From Ctena decussata (lineage: Eukaryota > Mollusca > Bivalvia > Lucinida > Lucinidae), in assembly GCA_963989385.1 (NCBI GenBank), contig OZ022508.1, positions 57,513,087 through 57,577,086 on the forward strand: a DNA stretch of 64,000 bases, in the 5' to 3' direction. Below the pieces are notes generated by a model. That model worked only from the letters and a program-made list of their open reading frames with translations, ran no database searches and was not told the DNA's origin. A program made the position numbers and the translations under genes. Position 1 is the stretch's first letter, and every line of letters starts with the position of its first letter. Positions 53,895 to 62,089 of the stretch are shown here, piece by piece.

Positions 53895-55018
53895 CTACCA
53901 ACTTTTCAGTGACGATAAAAGGACGCTTAGACTCGCCCCGATGCACTGACACAATCATTTTTCTGTTCTAGTAACTCTTGTTGATACCCTGTGGTTGCAC
54001 GGTATTCAGTAGCTGGATCCAGTAGATCTCGCGCAACAAAGGGAAACATGGTTGTTAAAGTCGTGGTCATAAAACTGGAAGTGCTTGGCAACAGGTGACC
54101 ACTGAAATATTCGCATCATTCAATTAAAGCGGTGGCAGTTCTTGCGTTCATTAAGGGCACGTTTTGTGTCGCCTATGCACTGTTTGCCACATTGAGTGCA
54201 CGTGATTAGGTAGATAATATTTGCAGTTTGTCTCCTGAGTTTCACTGTCGCTCCTGATGGTGATAGCTATTTAATAATTTAGGTAGGTGTCATCAGTTTA
54301 CAAGTAAAGCGTCTTTTGTTATCACAAGGTTTCGACAACCCTATTGGTCCATCATCACTGGGGTCTGGATTGAGCTTGGCACAAACATGTTGAATATCCC
54401 TCAGACTTTTGGCCTTCTGCATGCCATTATTGGCTTCGAAGGCAAAATCTTATTCAAGCGTTTTGAAGCTCGACCAGCGGCCGGTGTTCGTTGAAAATCT
54501 CCTTGACTTCTGATCGCTCTGGATGATATGTCAACTCTAAGGGAATCAGTGTGTTTGATGGTTCTGACTTAAGCTTGTAGCGAAGCAAGTCTTTTCTTCT
54601 CTGTGATCTAGCTTTCGAAGTCGCTGTGACAACAGCTTGGGTGTTCTTAACTCCTCCTTGAAGCTGACCCGACAACTCTGTTTCCCTAGACTTAGATGTA
54701 TCAAGATTTGAGCATATTTGCCTGATACGGAGGGCCGAACTGTAGGGAACAATTCTGCTGCAGTGTTTCGGGTGGCAACTTGAGGGTAGAATGTATTGAT
54801 GCGTATCTGTAGGTTTCGTATACAGATCCACATCAGTCGCGTTACCAGCAAGCCTAGACCTGGTGTCCAGAAACATATGCTCGTCATTCGAGACCTCATC
54901 CAAGAAGCTTATGGTAGGGTGAAAGCTGTTTGCTTCTTAGAGAGAAATCTCTGGGTTGTCATGGCCATGTGCCCATTTCATGTCCATGTCATCAATGAGC
55001 CTGAACCATGACCAAAAT
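53895..55018 (-). mobile_element. Penelope-like retroelement remnant (RT end plus GIY-YIG), broken
   Basis: Read on the minus strand: LIDDMDMKWAHGHDN (degraded YxDD reverse-transcriptase motif), one in-frame stop near 54940, ANSFHPTISFLDEVS, FLDTRSRLAG, then the thumb-region signature DLYTKPTDTHQYILPSSCHP and IPYSSALRIRQIC-type residues, a basic helix (KARSQRRKDLLRYKLK) and LTYHPERSEVKEIF. The 149-codon frame stops at 54454. After frameshifts come SLRDIQHVCAKLNP, CDNKRRFTC, the GIY-YIG nuclease core IIYLITCTQCGKQCIGDTKR (YIG changed to CIG), SPVAKHFQFYDHDFNN and REIYWIQLLNTVQPQGINKS, with a stop at 53968-53970. The 5' part of the RT is missing. Penelope-like elements insert by target-primed reverse transcription and are often 5'-truncated or inverted. 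Certainly inactive. Confidence 0.85.
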
Positions 55019-55495
55019 TCCGCGGAATTCTATGTCGCACCTGATATGTGCCTTCACATTCAGAACTAAATGAAAGCATCTGTTTGACACATATTTGATC
55101 AGAATCCATTGGTAGTTCATGAGATATTGTCTATTTCATGAGATATTGTCTATTTCATATTTTACGCTATTTTAGTAATGGTGGATGGCCCCCATTTTGG
55201 ATGATCATTTTGAAAAAAAAAAATGGCTTCATGGATGGATCATTCTGAAACAAAGTTAGTCCAAATTCATTCAGAGGTTCTTGAAAATTGTCATCTTCAT
55301 GCTTTTGCTATTTAAGTAAGCTAATGTGTCCCGCGTAATACGACAGTAAGTGTGGCTCGGAGAGGGACGCTCGTTGCCTGCCGAGACCTGCCATCATATC
55401 TTTTCTTTCAAATTTATTTGGGGTTAAGCGACACTGAAGAAGTTAAATACAGAAACGCGCGGCTGTTGCACTAAACTTGATACGAATACGTTTGT
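55019..55495. other. Spacer between the two Penelope remnants
   Basis: The sequence is asymmetric, with no match between strands. A short duplication (CATGAGATATTGTCTATTT twice, 55119-55156) is present. No gene. Confidence 0.5.
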
Positions 55496-55740
55496 ATTTT
55501 CCACTTACATGACCACGACTATAACAAAGGTTCCATTCCTCCCTTTGCTCATCGAACATGATGCTCAGTGGTCGGATGATACCACAAAAACCCGTGAGAT
55601 CTACTTGGTCCGGCGACTGAATACCATAAAACGTCGTGATATCAACAAGTGTGACTAGGACGGAAAAAATGGTTGTGTCAGTGCGTGTTGGTGATTGACC
55701 TCTTTACGCCCTCGTATCGTCACTGAAGGGTCGGTAGGAA
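55496..55740 (+). mobile_element. Second Penelope-like remnant, 3' end only, opposite orientation
   Basis: The plus strand reads HDHDYNK, then after a shift FLPLLIEHDAQWSDDTTKTR, EIYLVRRLNTIKRRDINKCD and a stop at 55656-55658. This is the C-terminus of the GIY-YIG ORF and corresponds to the last ~55 residues of the left copy. The 3' untranslated part (GGTTGTGTCAGTGCGTG, ATCGTCACTGAAGGGTCGGT) matches the left copy in reverse. Severely 5'-truncated, and mirrors the left remnant. Confidence 0.8.
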
Positions 55741-55774
55741 GCAGCAAGGAAACATAGACGACTCGTGAGTTCAC

Positions 55775-55945
55775 GCCCTTTTTAACAGTATTCAGTCATA
55801 TCAGGACGATGGGTGGGTGATAATGGAAGGCTGTGTGCAATGAGACCCTGTTAACGATTGAAAAGATTCCCGCCTACAGCAGGGCTCGAACCCGGGACCG
55901 CTAGATCAGTAGGCCAGCGCTTTACCTATTGAGCTACCGGGACTC
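55775..55945 (-). repeat. tRNA-derived SINE family D, copy 2
   Basis: The minus strand starts AGTCCCGGTAGCTCAATAGG (clear tRNA 5' half with A box) and has B box GGGTTCGAGCCC, body and CTGTTAAAAAGG tail as at 19836-20005. AGGAAAC at 55747-55753 and 55952-55958 probably marks the target duplication. The left inverted-repeat arm lacks this insertion. Confidence 0.8.
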
Positions 55946-56188
55946 CTAGCTAGGAAACCATGAAACTGTCTGCATTATTCGGGGGTCTAACAAAAGTGGG
56001 TAATGCCGCGCTAAGGCCTGCGGTATGTAATTGTTTGGATTTACTCTTTCTGTCTATTCCGATTCACATCCCCCCCCCCCCCTCCCCACACACACACACA
56101 CATACACACACTGTGTGAAACGGTCGGTAGGCTGAAACACTACCTCATGGGACTGTTTAACTCCAGTATATCGTCTAGAGGACAGTTG

Positions 56189-56287
56189 GTTGGTCAGTTG
56201 TTTTGGTTTTAACAGCCCTTTGAGACGGCATTTCAGTCTATATCAGGCCGTCTCCCAGAGAGGACGAAAAAGAAATGAGAAATTTTA
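56189..56287 (-). repeat. SINE-like family A, 3' fragment
   Basis: GTTTTGGTTTTAACAGCCCT, TTGAGACGGCATTTCAGTCT and ATATCAGGCCGTCTCCCAGA (tail end in reverse). It splits GGACAGTTG / ACTGGATGCAG, which is continuous in the left arm near 53650-53665. Confidence 0.8.
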
Positions 56288-56416
56288 CTGGATGCAGATG
56301 CCATGAAACTTTCAGCATTGTGGCGTCCTTCCGATATTGACTAGTCAGATATGTCCCTGCTGTGCTTGTAGTTGGTCGGGGACGTTTCTTTTTGCCCTCT
56401 CTCTCCACCTAAAAGA

Positions 56417-56478
56417 TAGTCAATGACCTGCTGCGGGGTTCTCTTTTTAGTCAATGACCTGCTGCGGGGTTCTCTTTT
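56417..56478 (+). repeat. 34-bp direct duplication
   Basis: AGTCAATGACCTGCTGCGGG then GTTCTCTTTTT occurs twice in a row. Confidence 0.85.
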
Positions 56479-56583
56479 TTTGTGTGTGTGCTCTTTTACC
56501 CTTCATTTCCCCTCCCCTGTTAGGGACGAAAGTGCCGTATCTTGGGACCGTTAAGTCCAATACAACCAACACCCCACCAAATG

Positions 56584-56831
56584 AGGGGGGTGGTTGGGTG
56601 GTGCGATGGTGCTGCGTGAAACTTCCAGTGCCTGGGCGTCCTACTGATTTGGATAATAGTAGGGCAAGGGCCTACTGTGCTTGCAGTAGGCGCGGGTGGG
56701 GGTTGTTTGGTTATTTTTTTCTCTCTATCATTTCTCTCTTCTGTCTCTCTCTCTGGGAGACGGCCCGATATAGTCTGAAATACTGTCTCAAAGGGCCGTT
56801 ATACCCAAATCAATCAATCAGTCAATCTAAA
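56584..56831 (+). repeat. SINE-like family A, 11-bp target duplication, empty site available
   Basis: GGGTGGTGCGATGGTGCTGC through GGGCCGTTATACCC, with a CAAATCAATCAATCAGTCAA tail. CCCACCAAATG lies on both sides (56573-56583 and 56832-56842). The corresponding place in the left arm (near 53380) has one uninterrupted site. Confidence 0.88.
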
Positions 56832-57019
56832 CCCACCAAATGCTTCGTCAGTTGTAATGCAGTTTCACAGTTTCTCAAGCTGCAACACAACGAAACCTAT
56901 TAGGCAAACATAATCGTGTTTCATACGTTGATTATTGTAGCCCTGTGCTTATTTGCGTATTTACAGGTAAATTGCATAACATTTGGGCGTAATCAGTCAT
57001 TTTAGTCTTGTAATTTGAC

Positions 57020-57235
57020 TTGTTTTGGGTTTAACGGCCCTTTGAGACGGTATTTCAGTCTATATCGAGCCGTCTCCCAGACAGGGAAAAAGAGGAGAAA
57101 TGATAGACGAGAGAAAAAATGTCCAAACAACCCCACCCGCACCTACTGCAAGCACAGAAGGCCCTTGTCCTATAATGTTCCAAATCAGCTGGACGCCCGG
57201 CACTGGAAGTTACACAGCACCATCCGACCACCCCC
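57020..57235 (-). repeat. SINE-like family A, 11-bp target duplication
   Basis: TTGTTTTGGGTTTAACGGCC (tail side) to CACAGCACCATCCGACCACC (5' side). TGTAATTTGAC flanks it (57009-57019 and 57236-57246). Confidence 0.88.
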
Positions 57236-57399
57236 TGTAATTTGACCAACGTGATTTCCGCTCAGGTGATTGTTTTATTTTGGAATTATCTCTTTCTTCT
57301 GTTCGAATTTATATATATGCTGGCCTTCCAAAAAATGATTTTCTGCGTCTGTGGAGAGAGCACAGCAGAACATGACAGTTACATAAGGAATAGGACAGA

Positions 57400-57655
57400 T
57401 TGATTGGTTCGTTATTTAGGGTTTAGCGGCTCTTTGAAACAGTATTTCAGTCTATATAGAGCCGTCTCCCAGAGGGAGGGAGAAAGAAAAGAGATATGAT
57501 AGTGTGTGTGTGTGGCGGGGGGAGGGGGATGCCGAAAACAAAAACACCCGCACCAACTGCATGCAGAATAGGCCCTTGCCCTGCTATTGTCCAAATAAGG
57601 AGGACGCCCCGGCACTGAAAGTTACCCAGCACTATCGCCCGACCACGACCACCTC
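57400..57655 (-). repeat. SINE-like family A copy with GT run
   Basis: GGGTTTAGCGGCTCTTTGAA, AGAGCCGTCTCCCAGAGGGA, GTGTGTGTGTGTGG, CACCCGCACCAACTGCATGC and AGTTACCCAGCACTATCGCC. No clear duplication. Confidence 0.8.
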
Positions 57656-57734
57656 CGTATAGGGCCAACTTATATTATCAGTTTTAATTTATTAAACTTT
57701 TGAAATAATTATTTTTATGCATAATTTTGATCTT

Positions 57735-58362
57735 GTAATTCTTTTTCAAGATCGCTCTATCAGTGTTAAAATTTCAAGAAATATTTTGTAGTGAGGGTTG
57801 GCTGCCAGCTTTACTGCAGCTGGTGTTGTGCCGTGTGGCGGCCGTAAAACGTTTCCCCGTACAAAATCCTGGCGCAGATTATATTTTCTGGTCCTTTGGG
57901 ATCATTGAGTTCATTTAGAGTCATATTGAAAATAGGGTTCCGTTTACGCCAGTGCTAGGGGGCGTGGCCGGGGTTGCACGTTTCAGTACTGGTCATGGAC
58001 AGACTCAATTAAATGCAGTCTGCTATTTTCGTTTCTTTGGTGTATTCCTTGCTCCCAAAGGATTTTTCGGTTCCGAACTTATTTATCTTTCATCTAGAGG
58101 GATACCTAGCCTACGAATTACTTGTAATTCTTTTTCAAAAGCCCCAGTGCTCTATCAGTGGTAAGTTTTCATGAAATATTTTGTAGTGAGGGTTGGCTGC
58201 AAGCTTCACTGCAGCTGGTGTTGTGTCATGTGACGGCCGTAAAAACGTCTCCTCGTACATCATCATAGTGCAGATTATATTTTCTGGTCCTTTGGGAACA
58301 TACAGCTCATAAAGAGTCATGTTGAAAATAGAGCTCTGCTTAAACCGTTGCTTCCAAAGGAT
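57735..58362 (+). repeat. Direct repeat, ~385-bp unit, two copies
   Basis: CTTGTAATTCTTTTTCAA begins both (57734 and 58120). Shared landmarks are ATATTTTGTAGTGAGGGTTG, CTGCAGCTGGTGTTGTG, AGATTATATTTTCTGGTCCT and TTTGGGA. The middle (57945-58060, GCTAGGGGGCGTGGCC) resembles 6980-7060. Confidence 0.8.
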
Positions 58363-59200
58363 TTAAAGTATCCATAGACCTATCAGTGGTAAAAACGTCC
58401 AACTCAAATCACTGTAAAAGTGCTTTACTCTTCACGATAGGTAATAATATGGGGGTTGATATGCATATATCGAGTCATTTATCTGGCAAAAGGAGAGAAA
58501 TCAAGTTTTTAAAAAGTAACAAATCGGTCCTCAAAATACAATTTCTGTTTTGGTTTTCCGTCTAACAATGCTATATAAACATAGGCAGGATAGTGATTTG
58601 GGCTCCACGCTCGTACATTGTATTTTTACCATTTTATTCAACTTAATGAAATCGAAAGCAGGTCATTTTATGACCAAAATAAGTTTTCAAACCCTTTTTA
58701 TGTGAAACCCAAGCATGTTTTATTTGTTTCTCCATAGATCTAGTCCTTCCAGCGGTAAAAACGTCTAAACTCAAATCAATGTAAAAAGTGGTTCAACTTT
58801 CACGTTTTGTAATTAAATGTGGGTTGGGGTGCATATACTGAGTCATATAACTGGCAAAAAGTAGAGAAAATAAGTTTTTGAACAATAACAAATCTCTGAA
58901 GAAAAAAATACATTTTCCTGTTCTGGTTTCCCGTCCAGCAATGCTATATAAACATAGGCAGGATAGTGATTCGGACTCCGCGCATGTACATTGTATTTTT
59001 ACCATTTTATGAAATCGAAAGTAGTTGCCAACTAAAATGACCCAAATAAGTTATCAAAGATTTTCAATTTCAAGATGCTTTGTTTTTTCAAAGCTTGCTA
59101 ATCACGGTCATTTAGAATTACGAAACTATAGTGAGAAGCTTGCGGAGATACATCGTGATAAAATTTGTCATGCTGATAGAGCAATGGGGCCTTTAATTGC
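58363..59200 (+). repeat. Two TTAAAG-family elements in tandem
   Basis: TTTAAAGTATCCATAGACCT (58363), then TCTCCATAGATCTAGTCCTT (58730) and GCAATGGGGCCTTTAAT (59182). Internal landmarks are as in the 35-kb cluster. The palindrome is reduced (AGTTGCCAACTAAAATGACC at 59023). Confidence 0.75.
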
Positions 59201-59454
59201 TAGATGGGGAAGAAAACTGTATTTTGTGGAGCAGCTAGTCGTTTTCCTAAAACATATTCCACCTACTTTTCTAGTTATATTAGTCAGTATTTGCCTATCA
59301 ACCCACATTTTATCACCGAACCTGAAGGCTGAACCATTTTTCATAACGATTGATCTCTTTGACTGTATGTCTTCTGTACAACAAAGTTAGATATCCTATA
59401 TCTAAGCTAATTTTGTTTGTGGTATCCCAATTTCTTATATTGAATAACTAAAAT
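59201..59454 (-). repeat. TTAAAG-family remnant
   Basis: TATTAGTCAGTATTTGCCTA, TCAACCCACATTTTATCACC and GGCTGAACCATTTTTCATAA follow the reversed family order. The 121-codon frame 59025-59390 spans two repeat copies. Confidence 0.55.
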
Positions 59455-59672
59455 ACAGGGGTGGTACGCCATGAAACTTTCTGCATTGGGAAATCCTGCT
59501 AATGTTGGCTTTGTGTAGGAAAAAGGATCGACTATGCTTGCAGTAGTAACTGCAGGATTGGGGCCGTTTGGACTTTATTTTTACACGTCTGTCCATTTTT
59601 CCTCTCTCCTCGGGAGATGGGTCAATACAGACGGAAATACTGTCTCAAAGGGAGGTTAAACACAAAAAATAG
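59455..59672 (+). repeat. SINE-like family A, diverged subfamily
   Basis: GGGGTGGTACGCCATGAAAC, TGCTTGCAGTAGTAACTGCA, CTCCTCGGGAGATGGGTCAA, CAGACGGAAATACTGTCTCA and GGGAGGTTAAACACAAAA. The 5' block (GCCATGAAACTTTCTGCATT) is of the 56300 type rather than the 51180 type. Confidence 0.7.
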
Positions 59673-60283
59673 TAAATATCTGAAAAGTGCATTCACAAAA
59701 CACTTTCTGTTTCCAGTTTTATTTACATTAGTTACCTACATATAATTTTAACTGACACAGTTTTTTGTAAATGTACAAACAACTCAAAATCCTCAAATAA
59801 GTGTTTAGATTTACACCAAAAAATCTGAAACGAAACTTCAGGAATGAAAATCAGAAAAAAATTGTCTACATTTTCTATTTGTTCTTCCATGCAAATAGAT
59901 CTATATTGTATGCGTTTGATACATAATCACACGTTTCTAACATATTCATGCATACTTAGATACATGCATTATTTTTGATAATTTTATAAAACCCATAAAC
60001 AATCTGTCTGGAGATGAGGGCTATCTGCAAAGCAATTGGCGTCTTTCTTAATCCAAATTAAGAGTTTAAAAAGAAAACAAATGTCAAACGAAAGCGGAAA
60101 TTATGAAAAAATTGTTGTCTATTAATGCAGTTGTGACGAGACAATATGGTAATGACCCGGTGTTGACAAATAAACGATCTGTTTTTAAAAAGGGGAACTG
60201 TGAAAATATACAACAGTCAGGATTAATAAAGGAATGGACATGATATTTTAGCAAGTACAAGAATGAAAGAATGTCCCAGAATA
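59673..60283. other. Non-coding AT-rich interval
   Basis: No gene is recognised. Confidence 0.35.
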
Positions 60284-60352
60284 ATACATGTAATACTTAA
60301 AAGCAGACGAACGAATCACGTGATTCGTTCGTCTGCTTTTAATTATTACATG
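60284..60352. repeat. Near-perfect hairpin, ~33-bp arms
   Basis: TACATGTAATACTTAAAAGC, AGACGAACGAATCACGTGAT and the mirrored ...GCTTTTAATTATTACATGTA. The loop is essentially the CACGTG centre. Confidence 0.88.
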
Positions 60353-60489
60353 TATTTTTTTTTCGTATCTGGGCTGGACTTTATACTCATCAGACTCTAA
60401 TTAGAAAATGATTGCCGGTATTCATGAAGCCAGATTTTTCAGAGACATGCAGTTAAGTCTGAAAGAATTCTTACAGATAAGAGTAGTAA

Positions 60490-61699
60490 GGGACCGACCA
60501 TTTGATATTCTGGGGGGGCCCTGGTATTCTTGATGGAGACACAACATTTAATTTCACTGGCGTCTGGAAACAATTTCTTTTTTTTTCACCTTGTGGAAGC
60601 TAATTTATTTTTTTTACAAACTAACTCAAACAGGTTATTTTTTTTTATTTTATAGCTGAACTATCAGATCCTTGTTTACTTGATCTTAATATCCTTTCAT
60701 TTTACCCACATCAGTATTTTTTACACCTTTTTTTCTCACAAAAAGAACATGGTGCCGTCTTTAACCAGGCCAAGGGCATGGCTTAGCTTGCTTTTGCAAA
60801 CCAGTGCCTGGAGCATGTTACTCTTTTCATCTAAGGTACAGATACAAACATCCCTGTATGAGTTTGGCAAAAAATTAGGCCTTAAATTAGGGCTATTTTG
60901 GCCAAAATTTAGGGCTATTTTGGCAAAGTTTTAGGGCTAACATTAGGAATTTAAGTTTTTTCTCTATCCCAAATACATGCCCAAACATGCTTTATGCGTC
61001 CTTTAGAAAGCTTGATAAACACTTACTGATCGAGTCACATTATACATGAATGGCAATTAATAAAATGGCTGGAAGTTAAATGCTAAGAAGTTAACAAAGG
61101 GGGGTCTGGGGGGCAACGCCCCCCAGAAGCTAAAGCAATTTCCCAATTTCAATGGCAATTTTAAGACTGGAAACAAGAGAAAAACTAGGAATGATGGTAA
61201 AAATAAGGGTTTTTATATTGGGACTTTTGCCTTTTAGAGTGTTTATTTTGCCATAATGGTTTTGTCTCCCATAAGCTAGTGACTCTTTTGCAATTCAGTT
61301 TTAGTGGAAACATTTACTTAGTAATGTGGCAGATCAATGATACATGTATGTGAATGTTGTATAGGATTTTTTTGTAAATGTATGCACATGCGGACCCGCT
61401 GGTGTAAACCAATTATAGATAATATTAAAATATAAGTATAAATATGGGGGTCTGGGGGCGCAGCCCCCAGAAGCCAGAGAGATTATAAAAACTCAATTCC
61501 AATGGAATTATCTGCAGACAATATTTTTTTTTTTAAATTTTGGGTGGAGACAGGTTATTTTTTTCTCTTACTTTTGAAGCCAGATTATTTTTTTGAACCC
61601 CCTTATGAAACAGGTTATTTTTTTCTTGCATATCCAAAGACAGGGAATTTTTTTGATAAATATACCAGGCCCCCCCCAGAATATCAAATGGTCGGTCCC
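60490..61699. mobile_element. PIF/Harbinger-like non-autonomous element (TAA duplication)
   Basis: The left end GGGACCGACCATTTGATATT, then CTGGGGGGG, and the right end CCCCCCAGAATATCAAATGG, then TCGGTCCC, are inverted repeats of ~28 bp. TAA flanks both sides (60487-60489 and 61700-61702). Internal features include CAGGTTATTTTTTT motifs at 60632 and 61551-61614, and two related blocks GGGGTCTGGGGGGCAACGCC (61100) and GGGGTCTGGGGGCGCAGCCC (61446). There is no transposase ORF. The 84- and 66-codon frames inside are not gene-like. Superfamily is inferred from GGG-type ends and the 3-bp TWA duplication. Confidence 0.72.
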
Positions 61700-61702
61700 T
61701 AA

Positions 61703-62089
61703 TGATTGTCAAATAATAAAACTGGCTTTATGTGTGACAGGAAAATTCTTTGGCTGTTAAAAGAAAACTTGTGGTTTATATTTTTGAATAAAAAAACAAA
61801 TATTATATGACGATGCATACGTAAAACAAAATGAAATCTAAGGGGTTATGAGTGATAGAATTTCATGAAAAGTATTGTAGTTGCATTATTCTAGGATGAT
61901 CTTTGTGCTCTGTTTAACTGCTAATATAGGTATTAGTTAAATGTAGTTTTATCCCCAAAAATGTCTGAACAACATTAAAATATATTGGAGCAAAAAAAAA
62001 ACTAAAAAAAAAAAAAAAACGCTGATTGAACAGAAAATGTCCCTTACTGGAGAAAATGTTAAATACCTGACACTCTTACTAACCCACGG
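61703..62089. other. Non-coding AT-rich interval
   Basis: A-run at 61990-62020. No gene. Confidence 0.4.

Larger units (their letters stand above)
53190..57005. repeat. ~3.8-kb degenerate inverted repeat with nested insertions
   Basis: The left arm (53190-53967) matches the right arm (about 55500-57005) in reverse complement. Outer pairs are GTAATCAG and CGTATTTACAG..AAATTGCATAACATT, then GTCAGTTGT(A/G)ATGCAGTT, CCAATACAACCAACA, TTAAGTCCAATACAACCAAC, GGAGTTAAACAGTCC, CGGCATTACCCACTTTTGTT, and the Penelope 3' ends inside. The right arm is longer because it received a SINE (55775-55945), a SINE-like A fragment (56189-56287) and a full SINE-like A (56584-56831). The left arm keeps the empty sites. 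Confidence 0.8.

Noticed and set aside
56454..56903. 149-codon plus frame
   Set aside because: It crosses a 34-bp duplication, an inverted-repeat arm and a complete SINE-like insertion, so it cannot be an ancestral gene.
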